NCBI GenBank assembly: GCA_949128115.1
Contig: OX421962.1
Location: forward strand, 59,685,787 to 59,749,786
Direction: 5' to 3'
Length of the DNA: 64,000 nucleotides
Source: Anaspis maculata
Taxonomy: Eukaryota; Arthropoda; Insecta; Coleoptera; Scraptiidae
Shown here one piece after another: positions 48,329 to 60,846 of the stretch (position 1 is the first letter of the stretch; the number at the start of each line of letters is the position of its first letter). The position numbers and the translations under genes are program-made. The notes under the pieces were generated by a model. That model worked only from the letters and a program-made list of their open reading frames with translations. It was not told the DNA's origin and ran no database searches.

Positions 48329-51301
48329 TTTAAAACACGCATTGCGGCCGCAATTTTGGGTATTTAGGAAAAAGAAAAAATACGGGTACATTATTTTTAA
48401 CCATACTATCGATTAAGCCAATAAAAAAAAATTAGGCAAGTACCCCATTAGACGTATCGCGGCGGAAATGACGATTGACGACGATTTTCAACCATAATTT
48501 AATTATGATCTACTGTTTCTCTATTTGTATTATCCTGCTAGGTAGCTATCAACCTATTTGGATTGTCGTAAAAAAGTATAGCCAAAAATATTGTAACAAT
48601 AAGATAGACGGGATTGCCTCGATAAAATAACACTAACACTATACGCAGTGCATGGGTATACTCTCTAGACCTTTGATGCGTTCATCTCGATCATCAATCA
48701 TAATGGGATCCTTCAAACCATCACTGCCTCCTCATTGAATGTTTTGGTTGTTTGGGATGGATGTACACCACACAGGGAGGTGAAGTGCGTTACTTCTGCG
48801 GCACTCGAAGCTCAACAGATCTGCTAGTACTCGAGGATTATTGCGGAAACGGAAAGGACCCGCATTGTCTATCTATCGGGAAGTAACTGCATGTTCCCGT
48901 GAGACCTGGCGTTTCACACACCTCTCTGGTAGGTACCTACTACCTAAGTACTCAACATAGTCAGCTTACAGTGAAATCGTGTTGCAGTTTGCTGTAGCTG
49001 ATGATGGTACGTACCCCTCCCGCGAGAATATCGTTCCTATTGTAATTTTTGTCGTCTTGAAATTTTCGATAGCTATCTTCTTTTAAAGCAGATAGGTATT
49101 TACCTACGTCATAATTCTGACAAATGATAATTATGTTAATCTTGTTTATCCAATCCTATTGAATAATGCACGCGTTATCACGCGCATACATGCCTGCATT
49201 TTTCAATAAGACTGGATAAAGCATAGTATTCTACTCGCGGGTAATGGCTATTACTCATTCGGATGCTTTACGACACTCGCCAAGGCTCGTGTCGGCAAAC
49301 TGCATCCTCATAAGTAAGAAGCATTCATTACCCGCTTGTTGAATAATATACTATTAAATCTGGTCCGGTTAATTTCGACGTGTTCAGTATCTCATCTTGT
49401 GATATTTTGAAAAACTGACCCAACAGATTACATCTACCTATAGGTCCATCTATCTTTTACCGGCTTCGTTACAGAATAGAACCTATATTATAACACTAGT
49501 TTTACAATACACCTACTATTTATACATATACTTACCCACCTACCGACACCTAACAACCTGTACCTATACCTTACCTTTGACCATACCTACTTATGTTTAT
49601 CAACAATCGCCAGAATAAAACAAAAAAATCTATTAAAACTCTTGACCCCTCAGCCAAAAAGGGGTAGCTGCCTACCTAATGTGGCAGATGAATACCTACC
49701 TAAAAGATAACCTATTAAAATTAACTTTTCCTGATATCAGTGGATTATGTCAGTGCCATGATAAAGTATTAGGATATGGCGAGTGGTATGGCTACCCATA
49801 TCTAGGCACCTATCCAAAAATTCAAAGCGAAACGGTAGCACTTTTCGCTTTTCGGTGGCAGTTTAATCCAGAAAAGGTTGCCGAAAGGAGACCTCAAAGA
49901 GCAGAAGATTATCACAACCCTATTGTCCGTCTAATGTGCAGGTAACGAAAGCCAGAAAAGCCAGCACTAATGAGCATTGTCCTGTTGGCCAAACAAACGT
50001 CGGTCTCTCTGATCTATACCCGAACAAAACACTTCATCTCCGCATTAACTTTGGCTAATAGCGAACATGTTTTGCGTTTGACAAATTGGAATCCTTTTTA
50101 GGAGTTTCTTTCCTAACATGGGTATTAGCGTATAATTATGAGCGTTTGACGTATTAGGGATCGAACTGTTGACAATAGAAACTTAGCTTTTGCTGTGCGG
50201 TCAGTGTGTTGTGGCAATATGATTTCTGCATACCTTTTGAATAATGGGCCACATGGAATTTAAATGTGGGTAGATACCGAGGTAGATACCTTTTAATGTT
50301 CGGATCGATAAAATTTATTGAGGCCTTTTAGAAGTTCAATTTTCGACTTTGGACCTAAGTACATCTAACTAAATAAGTTAGGTAATGCAATTTACAGGTA
50401 ACCATCGAGGTAACTGCCTACCTAATATAAATTAGAAAAAAGTGTCTCCACACCAACAAAGAATAAATCGCATTTAATGATGTGCGGTATTGCACCCCTG
50501 ATAAAGCCGGAGCATTTAAAAGAAAATGTCATAATCATATGACAGGGTGAATTGAGGGTTGAAATACTAATATTAATTTGAATAATAATTTTATTATTGA
50601 ATGTCAACCACCGCTCCGCCGTTGTTATATAATCCCTTCCAAATAACAATAGGTACAGTTTATTCTCAATGATGGACAGAAACATGCAACCACGACCACA
50701 ATTTATTTCATAGTCTATACGGATGGTCATTCAACTGAATACGCATCTGTCAAATGCAAGAGAATATAGTAGGTATTTTTTTTTAATACCTAATGCCTAA
50801 ACTACTCATGATCAGCTGAACTATTGAAAAAATCGAGGTGCGTAACAGACGAGTTTGAGGCGGTGCGGTCGCAAAAAAAGACATTTTCCTTCGACCATCT
50901 ATTAAAGATTAAAGGGACGTTTTCTGCATGTTCTTGACTCTTCAAACGTATATCAAATATCACAAGTGTAATATTTTTGACACCTCTATCACGCGACTCA
51001 ATTATCTAGACATCTGCAATAAAATTACCTAATGCGAAATTGACATTTCTAGACAACTATGGTAATATCACCTGCAAAATTGATATTTTTCAGCTTTTAC
51101 GCCATAATTATTATCCAACGATACGTACTTTTTCTTATGCATACGCTCTTCTTCAAGCATTCAATCGTAAATAACACATTTTACAATCACTTGAAGCCCA
51201 AAATCATTCACGAAACACGGAATTTCGAATCGAATCTCATTCTCGAAGGGAAAAAGTGATTATTTATTTGATTTTTCTCACTTGTTCGAATTCTCATTAT
51301 A
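48329..51301. other. Unassigned DNA, ACCTA-rich patch
   Basis: 49430-49690 is full of CCTACC, TACCTA and ACCTATA words without a fixed period. An 88-codon ORF (49679-49945) ends just before TGTGCAG then GTAACG, a possible donor, but no family is recognised. A TATTCAATAAG-like inverted pair lies near 49160 and 49205. No confident gene. Confidence 0.35.
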
Positions 51302-52352
51302 CAGGGTGTTTCAAATTTAAATCGCGTTCTTTCAGGAAATGATGGAAAACTTCGAAGAAGTAGACTTTCTCAACACAGTATAATATGCCAGGAACAAATA
51401 ATAACGGAGATATAGGCGTTCAAAGTTCAAAGTGCAACTTCAAAAATAGATTTTTCGTTATAACTTTCTTGACCGATTTTGTTAAAATTTGAACCAAACT
51501 CGGAACCAAAGCTTACTGAAATAAGTCGGCATCGAACAATAGTAACGCGTTTCATCAACATTTTTCAGGGGCGTGTATAATGGGCATGCCTTTGCTCTTT
51601 CACCCCTACTTTTTACCCCCTCAAGTAATTTTGTAAATTGTTCATACTTCTAAATTAAACGTTCAATTTGAATGAAGAAGTGACTTATGTCAAATTTTGA
51701 TTAGAGAATTCGTTTTCCAGATATTCTGCTCGAACCTCCGGAAAACATCTCGAAAACACCATTTTCAAAAGCCTTAAAATTAAAATCCAAGAAAACTCAT
51801 GATTTCTCAACTGGAATAGGTTTTCTAGGTGTTTTAAGTTGATGAATCACCATTTTTCTGAGAAGCAAGAAGTTTTTAGGAAACATTTTTTTGGGCTGTT
51901 GAAAGTGGAGATTTTGATGTTTTCGGGAGTTTCAAACACAAATATCTTGAGAACGAAGCCTCTGATCGAAATTTTGTGGGAGTAACTTTTTCTTCCAAAT
52001 TGAACGAAAAATTCAAAAATATGAACAACTTACAAAATTACCTTAGGGGGTGGAAACTAAGGTTGAAAAAGCGAGGACATCCTTCATTATGCATGGTCCT
52101 GAACAATTTTGATAAAACGCGTTAACATTGTTCGATACCGACTCATTTCAGTTAACTTTGATCCAAATTTGAGCAAAATCGGCTGAAAAGTTCCAAAGTT
52201 ATGACGAAAAATCCATTTTTAAACTTCAACTTTGAACGCCTATATCTCCGTTATTATTCGTTTCTGACATTATACTTTATTGAAAAAGTCGACTTTCTTC
52301 TGAAGTTTTCCATCATGTCCTGAAAGGACGCGATTTAAATCTGCAACACCTG
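51302..52352. mobile_element. 1.05 kb fold-back element
   Basis: It begins CAGGGTGTTTCAAATTTAAA after a TA. The right end (GATTTAAATCTGCAACACCTG) is the diverged inverse. Arms of about 400 bp pair inward, for example AATAACGGAGATATAGGCGT with ACGCCTATATCTCCGTTATT. No transposase. Confidence 0.85.
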
Positions 52353-52555
52353 CATGAAAAAACCGTAATAAATGAAATTGTTCCAATAAATTGCGGACTT
52401 CCCACTTAATTTAAAGTTATGATTTCATATTTTATATTATATTGGATATTTTTGGCCTCCGGCCATAAAGAAAGTTCCAGATAATTTGATAGACCAATGT
52501 CATTACATATTGAATTGAATGAAATGCATCGCTTTAATGCTTCAAAATTTATCAT

Positions 52556-52857
52556 GAGGAGCTTGTGGTGTGGTAGTTAGCGCGTTCGACTACCACTTCA
52601 GAGGTCGCGGGCTCGATCTCCGCCGGGGAAGGATTTTCGCCTCTAAAACAAGCTTCTTGGTCAAGTTGGAATGCTCGTCGCATAGCACGTAAAATACAAA
52701 CGATGGTGCCGATCCCATGCGATGTTAGTGGTCGTTAAAAATCCCTGACCTGTGTTGGAAGACACAGGGGTTTGGCAAAATTTCCGATATAGTGGAGGAA
52801 AGCATTCACCGGCGTCGGTGTTAGGCCTTGTTGCGGAAATAGGACGACGTTAAATGA
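52556..52857 (+). mobile_element. tRNA-derived SINE
   Basis: GAGGAGCTTGTGGTGTGGT leads into an A-box-like GTGGTAGTTAGCGCG. A B-box follows about 40 bp later (GGTCGCGGGCTCGATCTCC), the spacing of an internal Pol III promoter. An unrelated ~220-bp body ends in AATAGGACGACGTTAAATG. The head matches the minus-strand element at 35018. It is not a functional tRNA because the ends do not pair as an acceptor stem. Confidence 0.8.
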
Positions 52858-53484
52858 ACAAATTTAAAAAACATATCATTTTGATAGGTGTAACTACTTC
52901 ATTAGATCGGCTAAAAAAAAGTATGTGCTGTTCGTACAAAAAAAGACATCCAGGTCTCCGCCGGTTGCAGGTTGCAGGCCTCGGCTGGCGCCTCGGCAAC
53001 AAGACTCCGTCGTCGGCCGGGAATATGGTACTTTCTGTACTAACCACACAACATACTATTTCAGTTCAGAATAAAATATTAAACCTTGCAATCTAGTCAT
53101 GAAATCTCATTGTTCACTTATGTTTGCATTGTTGTGATGTTGTGTTAGCTAAGAACTTCAATGTCTAGAACAGCTTACCATGTGAAGTGTTCTTATTTTG
53201 TGAACACGACTTGGTTTTATCCAATAACAGGTGTAAATTTTTGCGCGACAATTTTAAAAAATTGATAATTTGCATGGATACATTTTGACTAGAATAAAAA
53301 TACAGAATAGTAGCTAGCGGATAAACTATAGGTATAGGATAAACCTGCTACTCACAAAAATCTAATTCTGTGAACTTGAATTAAGGGTCTTCCACGGATT
53401 TTGGAGAAAATACGTTTATAAGAATCTGTGATCGCGGCAGGCATGGGTCAGGCTGAAAAACGCAGTAACAGGGTCAATTATTGT

Positions 53485-53542
53485 AGTGATCGAAAGCGGA
53501 TTCCAAAGGCGATGCGATCACAGACATTTATAAACACCCGGT
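53485..53542. repeat. 60-bp dispersed repeat, second copy
   Basis: Near-identical to 6471-6531, ending ATAAACACCCGGTA. Confidence 0.7.
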
Positions 53543-53646
53543 AAATGAATTCAAATAACTAGTAGGAGTATCGTGAAGCACACTTTTTTCTGACTTGATT
53601 TTTTGCTTCCATTTAGGCCTCAAAAAAAATTTCACGTGACGATATA

Positions 53647-54622
53647 CCGGGTGATCATTTGAAAACTATCCACCTGCAATAATAACTCCCGATTCCTAGT
53701 CAATATTTCTTTGAGCAAAAACAGGTCGATTTTTATATCGAAGGGGACATCTAAAACATACATTGGCAAATTTCTATCTTCAGCCCCCTCGCCCCCACCC
53801 ATCCAAAAAATGAAATTTCAAATGACACTACCTACCTTGCGTACATCAAATTGAAGAAAATTGAATTCTCTTTTTGGAAAAAATTTTGAAATTTTTTCAA
53901 CTCTACTAAAAATTCTCTGAGTGTCCCTTTCAATATACTGGACCCCTCAATTCTCTCCAGTTTAGTCAGCATCATCCTGAATAGCTTTAAAGAAGAGAAT
54001 TTTCGGTGGAAAAAGTGCCACCCAAATTGACCCCATTGCTTTCCCCCACCTCAATTTTAAAATTTAACAAAATCCTACCCACTTTGTGATAAATCAAATT
54101 AAAGGAAATTAATATCTCTTTCTAATAACAATTTTTTTGAAATTTTTAGCCCCTCCCCCATTCAACTGGACATTTGGAGTATTTTAGTAGGAAAACGGGG
54201 ATTTTAAAAATTTCTAAAAAATTGTGTTCAGGAAGAGAATTCAATTCCCTTCAATTTGATGTATCACAAAGTAGGTATTATCATTTTAGATTTTTAAGGT
54301 GAGGAGGGGGGAGCGAAGGGGTGAATTTGGGTGGCACTTTTTCCATAGAAAATTTTTTCTTTCGATGCTGTGCAGGATGACGTTGACTGCATTGAAGAGA
54401 ATTGAGAGGTCAAGAATATTAAATTGGACATTCAGAGAATTTAGGGGGGAAGAGGGGTGGGGTTAAAAATTCTAGAAATATTTTTTCACTAAGGATAGAA
54501 ACTCGCTAATGTATGTTTTCGATGTCCCCCTCGATATAAAAATCGACCTGTTTTTGCTCGAAGACATCTTCACTAGGAATCGGGAGTTATTGCAGGTGGA
54601 TAGTTTTCAAATGATCACCCGG
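53647..54622. mobile_element. 976-bp fold-back element, TA target duplication
   Basis: Ends CCGGGTGATCATTTGAAAAC and GTTTTCAAATGATCACCCGG are perfect inverted repeats flanked by TA (53645-53646 and 54623-54624). Arms of about 450 bp pair almost completely, with a small loop near 54150. No transposase. Confidence 0.9.
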
Positions 54623-54858
54623 TATAAGAAATCAAGCGCGCGACAGATGTCGCCACGTGAATTTATACAATTTAATTGTTGAACTTCTTTGGCTGAATGT
54701 TGTGCGGACTCGAAACGATTTAAACATCTATAAATGACCGCGCTCAGGGTAAACGAGTGACGTCATAAGATCAAAAGATCAAAGGTTTTTCAGAAAACCA
54801 GCCAAAAAATGAACGCGCTTTTTTTACGATATATATGAAAACTTGATCAGAAACTATA

Positions 54859-56103
54859 CAGGCTGGTCCAGGTTTTAGTCGACAAACTTTGCAGGCTGAT
54901 AGAGGATAAAAAAAGAAGTCGACTCACCTAAAAAACCACATACCTAAAATGCATATTAAAAAAGTTACAGGCCTTCAAAGTTGCAGAAAAAAATTGATTT
55001 TTTCTTGATAACTTTTGAACAGCCCCACCGATTTTGCTCAAATTTTGCAAATATGATAAACAAACACGTCCCCAGTGATGTCTTGAAAAAAATTGTGTCA
55101 GAATGACGCAGTGCCGTAGATTGGGGGGTTACTAACCCTATTACCCCCCTACTTTCTACGCCACTGGATATTTTGGAAAACCGTTGGAAGTATTGAATTC
55201 GGCGTTCAATTCTGAAGAGAAAATTGGCGTGTCATTGCTACATTTGGAGCAGCGGCTTCGGAGATATTTGTGTTTGAAGGTTCAAAAACACCGAATTACG
55301 GAAATGTTCCCAAAATTCGAGCAAGCTTTGATCCATTCACTTTCAACTTTTTTTCTAATCTAAAGTTTGTTGATCCATAATTTAGCTCATGAGAAATTGA
55401 AAATTGGTTGTGAAACATCATAATTTCAGTAATTTGACCAAAAAGAAACAAAGGGCTCTTGGTTCCTGTTCTTACTAAACCTCCCAACTATCAGAAAGTT
55501 GATAGGTACCTATTGAATATTCAATTGTTACTGAAATTATTAAATTCCACAACCAATTTTCAATTTCTCATGAGCTAAATTATGGATCAACAAACTTTAG
55601 ATTAAAAAAAATTTTGAAAGTGAATGGATCAAAGCTTGCTCGAATTTTGGAACATTTCCGTAATTCGGTGTTTTTGAACCTTTAAACACAAATATCTCCG
55701 AAACCGCTGGTCCAAATGTAGTAATGACACGCCAATTTTCTCTTTAGAATTGAACGCCAAATTTAATATGTACTTCCAACGGTTTTCCAAAATATCCAGT
55801 GGCGTAGAAAGTAGGGGGGTAATAGGGTTAGTAACCCCCCAATCTACGGCATTGCGTCATTCTGATACAATTTTTTTCAAGAAATCACTGGGGACGTGTT
55901 TGTTTATTATATGTGCAAAATTTGAGCAAAATCGGTGGGGCTGTTCAAAGTTATCAAGAAAAAACCAATTTTTTTCTGCAACTTTGAAGGCCTGTAACTT
56001 TTTTAATATGCATTTTAGGTATGTACTTTTTTGGGTGAGTCGACTTCTTTTTTTATCCACTATCAGCCTGCAAAGTTTGTCGACTAAAACCTGGACCACC
56101 CTG
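54859..56103. mobile_element. 1.25 kb fold-back element, TA target duplication
   Basis: Ends CAGGCTGGTCCAGGTTTTAG and CTAAAACCTGGACCACCCTG are inverted and flanked by TA. Arms of about 600 bp pair strongly. ORFs on both strands (for example 55750-56118, +) arise from the arms and have no domain. The right end lies about 390 bp before the fdl start codon. Confidence 0.9.
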
Positions 56104-56496
56104 TATAAAACTCATTAAAAATCAATAATTTTTTTTCAGTACAACACCCCATTGTTGACAAGTAATTGAGAAGCCTCGTGGACCTTTTATATACACAAGG
56201 TGGTAGGTATACATATTATGGCTCGGTATGATGATTCTGGGTTGTTACCTAGCGTATGGACCGAGCGTATACTTACCCACACTACTTTATTACCGGTCCA
56301 TGTGTGTAATTTCGTTGGTACAATGCTATCGCAATCAATATTGCTTTTTACGAGTATAATTCTTATCTTTTCAAATTTTATCGCAGGTAGGACAGAACAG
56401 AAAGTTATTATCAGTACATAGGTGAAAATTACAATGCGACGTGTTAAAGGTATCTATAGTAACCTGTTAGGTTAGTTGTGACTTATCACTTGAAAA

Positions 56497-58549
56497 ATGC
56501 ACCGCAAAACCAAGCCCGTCAGGACAATGATTCACCAAAATCAAAAATATTCAGATGCATTTCTGTGTCTACTGTTCACCACATTCTGCACATGTGCTTT
56601 CCTTCTGATGTTCTCGTACGCTGATAAAATATCTCACCCTCCTAGTGGAAACCTTCGGGAGCCGTTAGGCTCCGGGATATTTGACGATGATCTGGAACAA
56701 GACGAAGCATTGTAAGATACCTACTAATTAATATTATTACTGTATCTATTTATCATTCAACTGAGCCCTTTGAAACAATGTGGGTTTTATTAAAGTTGGA
56801 TTATCAACTTTCAACAATTACTTATTCAGTTTTTCAGTGAAAAACTACACATGGAAATGTATCGGCAAGGGTCAATGTCAAAGATTCCTAGTACGTCAAA
56901 GCGAAGAACAAACCACTTTAGAAACTTGCAACATGCTATGTGGCTTACCACCCCTGTGGCCGAAACCGAAGAAAATATCCCTAGACAACAAGGGTTTTTC
57001 TGTAATCCCAAACAAAGGCTCTATATACTTTAATAATGAAAATGACAATCTGGCTGGGAACTACCTGTCCATGATTGTTGACTTGTTTGTTGCAAGCCTG
57101 AAATACGAAACAAAATCTCCTAAAGCTAGGAACACAACTGTAAGGATTGTTATTAATGTTGTTTCTGAAGCGGTGAGCAAACTGGAATTGACCACGGATG
57201 AGAGTTATACCCTTTCAGTGAAAAAGCCAGAAGGAGATGAAGTTATTGTGAAGATTTTCGCGCAAAACTTCTTCGGAGCCAGACACGGTTTGGAGACACT
57301 GTCCCAATTGTTTTGGTACGACAGTGCCACCGAACAGTTGAAAATTGTGCATGGTCTGGACGTCGAGGATTATCCTTCCTTCCCTTATCGTGGCTTGATG
57401 GTGGATACCGCGCGGAATTACTTTCCGCTGTCGCAACTCAAGGGTGTGGTCAGAGGCATGGCAATGTCCAAACTGAACGTGCTGCATCTACACTTGACGG
57501 ATGCCACAAGCTTCCCAGTGGTCTTACCGCGCGTCAAGATATTAGCAAAGTACGGAGCGTACGGCCAAGATATGGTTTACACAGCTGACGACATTGACGA
57601 TTTGGTGGGGTACGCTTTGATTCGTGGAATTCGAGTTGTCCTGGAAGTTGATGCTCCAAGCCATGTTAATGCCGGCTGGAGATTTGCAGGTAATCTTCCT
57701 TTTCTACACTTGGATGATTTCAAAACTGGAATCACTTTTTCAGATGAACTCAACGGAGAAAAATTGGTGATATGTGGCGAAGACGACATATTTAAAGGTC
57801 AGTTAAATCCAGATAACCCACTAGCGTTGGATACCCTGGAGCGAATTTATTCCGATTTATTAGATCTTTCCCGTGGCAGCGACTTGTTTCACATAGGCGC
57901 AGACGAAGTCAGCTTGGAATGCTGGCAACGAACTAAAGCTGCGAACGACTACAACGACATGAAGTCGTTCTGGAAAGATTACACCAATCAAATGCTCAAC
58001 CGTCTCAAGAGAGCCAATGACGACCAGTTTCCTCGCAACATCATAATGTGGTCGAGCCCTCTGACCAATTCTCCTTATATTAAAGATCTCGTCGGCAATA
58101 TAACCGTGCAGTCTTGGCTGGGATATCCGAGTGTCGCCTTACGAAACGGTAACACCGTAATTTATTCCACTGTGGGTCGTTGGTATTTGGATTGCGGATT
58201 CGGAATGTGGAAACCGGACATGCATAATGGTGTGTGCGACCCTTACACGCCGTGGCAAACGGTGTATGAGTATCGGCCGTGGGTCCAGCAGGGGCACAGA
58301 GATTTGACACTGGGGGGTGAAGCGTGCTTGTGGACGGAGCAAGTCGGAAGTGACGACTTGGAAACGAGGCTGTGGCCGCGAACGGCGGCGTTTGCCGAGC
58401 GGATTTGGAGCGATCCGGTTCGATTTGACAAGTACGATGTGTACACGAGACTGGCTTGGTTCAGTGAAAGGCTGAAAGACAACGACATCAGAGTGGCGGC
58501 TGTGTGGCCCAAGTGGTGTTTGCTAAATCCAGGAAAATGTGGATTTTAA
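56497..58549 (+). CDS. fdl: Beta-N-acetylhexosaminidase (GH20), fused-lobes type
   Basis: Two exons, 56497-56711 and 56830-58549 (TAA stop), joined by a 118-bp GT-AG intron in matching phase, give 644 aa (Drosophila Fdl is about 660). An in-frame TGA directly before the preceding codon supports the start. Residues 21-41 form one hydrophobic segment after a basic N-terminus, a type II membrane anchor. A Cys-containing stem (NYTWKCIGKGQC, then C-x3-C) follows, then the chitobiase-like N domain and the GH20 barrel. Landmarks: R259 in YRGLMVDTAR, D296 in LHLTD, catalytic D430-E431 in HIGADEV, W523 in WYLDCGFG, and GGEACLWTEQ with E569 and E575. The family removes terminal GlcNAc; Fdl trims N-glycans in the secretory pathway. 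WQTVYEYRPW and LWPRTAA favour Fdl over chitin-degrading NAG1. Odd points: HIGADE and LHLTD replace the usual HxGGDE and WHxTD. Confidence 0.85.
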
Positions 58550-58690
58550 ATTACTGAAAACTCGACTTCTTATTCTGTGATCATAGAATAATACATAAAT
58601 ATGTAACATCCCTACCCTCGTAGTTATGTGATGAATCTAGTTGACAATATTCTGATGAAATTTTATATCCAATCAATAATAATAAATAAG
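58550..58690 (+). terminator. fdl 3' UTR with polyadenylation signal
   Basis: AATAAA at 58681-58686, 132 bp after the stop, is the best candidate signal. It directly abuts the start of the tandem-unit element, so cleavage would fall inside that element. Confidence 0.5.
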
Positions 58691-60706
58691 TGAGTATGCC
58701 TTCACGTGCCTGAGTCTCAGTAGCGCATTTTCTCAGAGAGGCATATTGTGGACGTAAAGAAATTTGGTTGAAGGAGAAACACCATTCCTTGCCCACTTTC
58801 TTCATTCGAAACTCATTGTGATATTTTGTTATCAGAATGGGGTACTTGCCAATGAAATAGATTTGAATGAAAATTCTTTCACTCATCAATATTTTTTTGT
58901 TTGAGGGCGGGAGCTGGGAGCGGCGACTATTCAACAGTAGTCTATTCTTTCCCATTTTTAGTCGGCTATCCAAATAGCGGAAGAATTAGATCGCTATGTC
59001 TTTGGGTTTATGTATTCCATTTATCTCTTACTTTGAGGGCAGCGTGTGGGGGTGGCAGCATTCGGCAAAGTAACTGTTGCACAGTTTGAGTTAGGAGTTT
59101 CTAAATGTTCAAGGAAATATGACAATCAGTGAAAATTGTGAAAGTTGCATTTTTTTTTTGTTTGGGGGCGGGAGCTGGAGGTGGCGACTAATCAAAAGTG
59201 GCCTATCTCTTCCCATTTTTAGTCAGCTGTCTATATAGCGGAACAATTAGATCGCTATGTCTTCAGGGTTATGTTTTACATTTATCTCTTACTTTGGGGG
59301 CGGCGTGTGGGAGCGGCAGAGTTTGGCAAAGAAACTCTCCCACAGTTTGAGTTTGGAGTTTCTGAATGGTTGAGGTAACATTAAAATGTAAATCAGTGGA
59401 AATTATTGAAAGTTGCACTTTTTCTTTTGGGGGTGGAAGTTGGAAGCGGCGCCATATCAAAAGTAGCCTATTCTTTCCCATTTTCAGTTAGCTATCCATA
59501 TAGCGAAAGAATTAGATTGTTATGTCTTCGGGTTTATGTTTTTCATTCCTCACTTTAAGGGCAGCGTGTGGGGGCGGCAGCATTCGGCAAAGTAAGTGTT
59601 GCACAGTTTGAGTTAAGAGTTTCTAAATTTAAGGGAAATATGACAATCAGTGAAAATTGTGAAAGTTGCATTTTTTTTTGTTTGGAGGCGGCAGCTGGAG
59701 GCGGCGGCTAATTAAAAGTGGCCTATCTTTTCCCAATTCCAGTCAGCTATCAATATAGTGAAAGAATTAGATCGCTATGTCTTCAAGTTCATGTTTCACA
59801 TTCATCTCTCACTTTAGGGGCGGCGTGAGGGAGCGGCTGAGTTTGGCAAATAAATTCTTGCACAGTTTGAGTCAAGAGTTTCTAAATGTTCGAGGTAACA
59901 TTATCAGCTAAATCAGTGAATATTGTTGAAAGTTGCACTTTTTTTCTTTTGGGGGCAGAAGCTGGAGGCGGCGTCATATCAAAAGTAGCCTATCCTTTTC
60001 CATTATTAGTTAGCTATCCATATAGCGAAAAACTTAGATCGCTATGTCTTCGGGTTCATGTTTTTCATTTATCTCTTACTTTGGGGGCGGCGTGTGGGAG
60101 CGGCAGCGTTCGGCTGAGCAAATGTTGCATAATTTGAGTTGGCAGTTCCTAATGTTTGAGAGAACATCTCAATCAGTAACATTTGTGAAAGTTGCACTTT
60201 TTATCGTTTGGGGGCGAAATCTGGGGGCGGCGACTAACCAAAAGTAGCCTATTCTTTCCCATTTTTAGTCAGCTATTTATATACCGAAAGAATCAGATCG
60301 CTATGTCTTCGGGTTTATGTTTTTTATTTTAAAGTGATTGGGGGCGGTTTTTAGCAGTTTTTTCATGTCGGCGGCGCATATTGAAGACGGAATGTTTCTT
60401 GGCTTACGTTTATAAGTGGCAACTATGTATTATTCAAAAAATGAGAACACCAGAGCATCAGGTCTGGTAGAAAGTGCAATATTGTGTTATTTCAAGTTTA
60501 TCGGGGGCGGTTTTCTCTATGTTGGCGGCGCAATATGGACTTCCAATATAGCCTAGCCCTCCTTTGGGAGTGGCAGCTATGTAACAGCGAAAAAATTAGA
60601 AAGCTAGGTCGTCTAGTTTGAGAGGAGTTCGAGGAACGGACGGACGGACGGACGGACGGACGGACAAATTGCAATAGCGATTTCCATCAAGATGGAAAAT
60701 GCGCTA
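58691..60706 (+). mobile_element. Tandem-unit element, five units, copy 2
   Basis: Same structure as 14131-16930: lead-in GAGTATGCCTTCACGTG, TAGCGCATTTTC at 58721-58732 with its inverse at 60695-60706. Units carry the CGTGTGGG landmark (CGTGAGGG in one) at 59043, 59304, 59565, 59824 and 60091. The same unique tail ends in a longer GGAC repeat (60638-60664). The tail (60180-60690) is nearly identical to 16390-16915, so the two copies are related recently. It has three fewer units. Confidence 0.85.
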
Positions 60707-60771
60707 AAAACATGTTCATAACATACTTACCTAATGAGTTCAGACCTACGCCACTTGTTTCTATTCAGTCA

Positions 60772-60779
60772 AATTATTA

Positions 60780-60845
<66 letters not shown>
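60772..60845. repeat. (ATT)n microsatellite
   Basis: About 24 uninterrupted trinucleotides. The poly-leucine ORF read through it is an artefact. Confidence 0.95.

Positions 60846-60846
<1 letters not shown>

Noticed and set aside
49679..49945. 88-codon ORF followed by a possible splice donor
   Set aside because: No known domain; a CAG-GTAACG site alone is too common to support a gene.
52556..52640. Functional tRNA gene
   Set aside because: A- and B-box spacing is right, but the ends do not pair as an acceptor stem, and a ~220-bp SINE body follows.
55750..56118. 122-codon ORF just upstream of fdl
   Set aside because: Lies entirely in the right arm of a fold-back element; the opposite strand is equally open.
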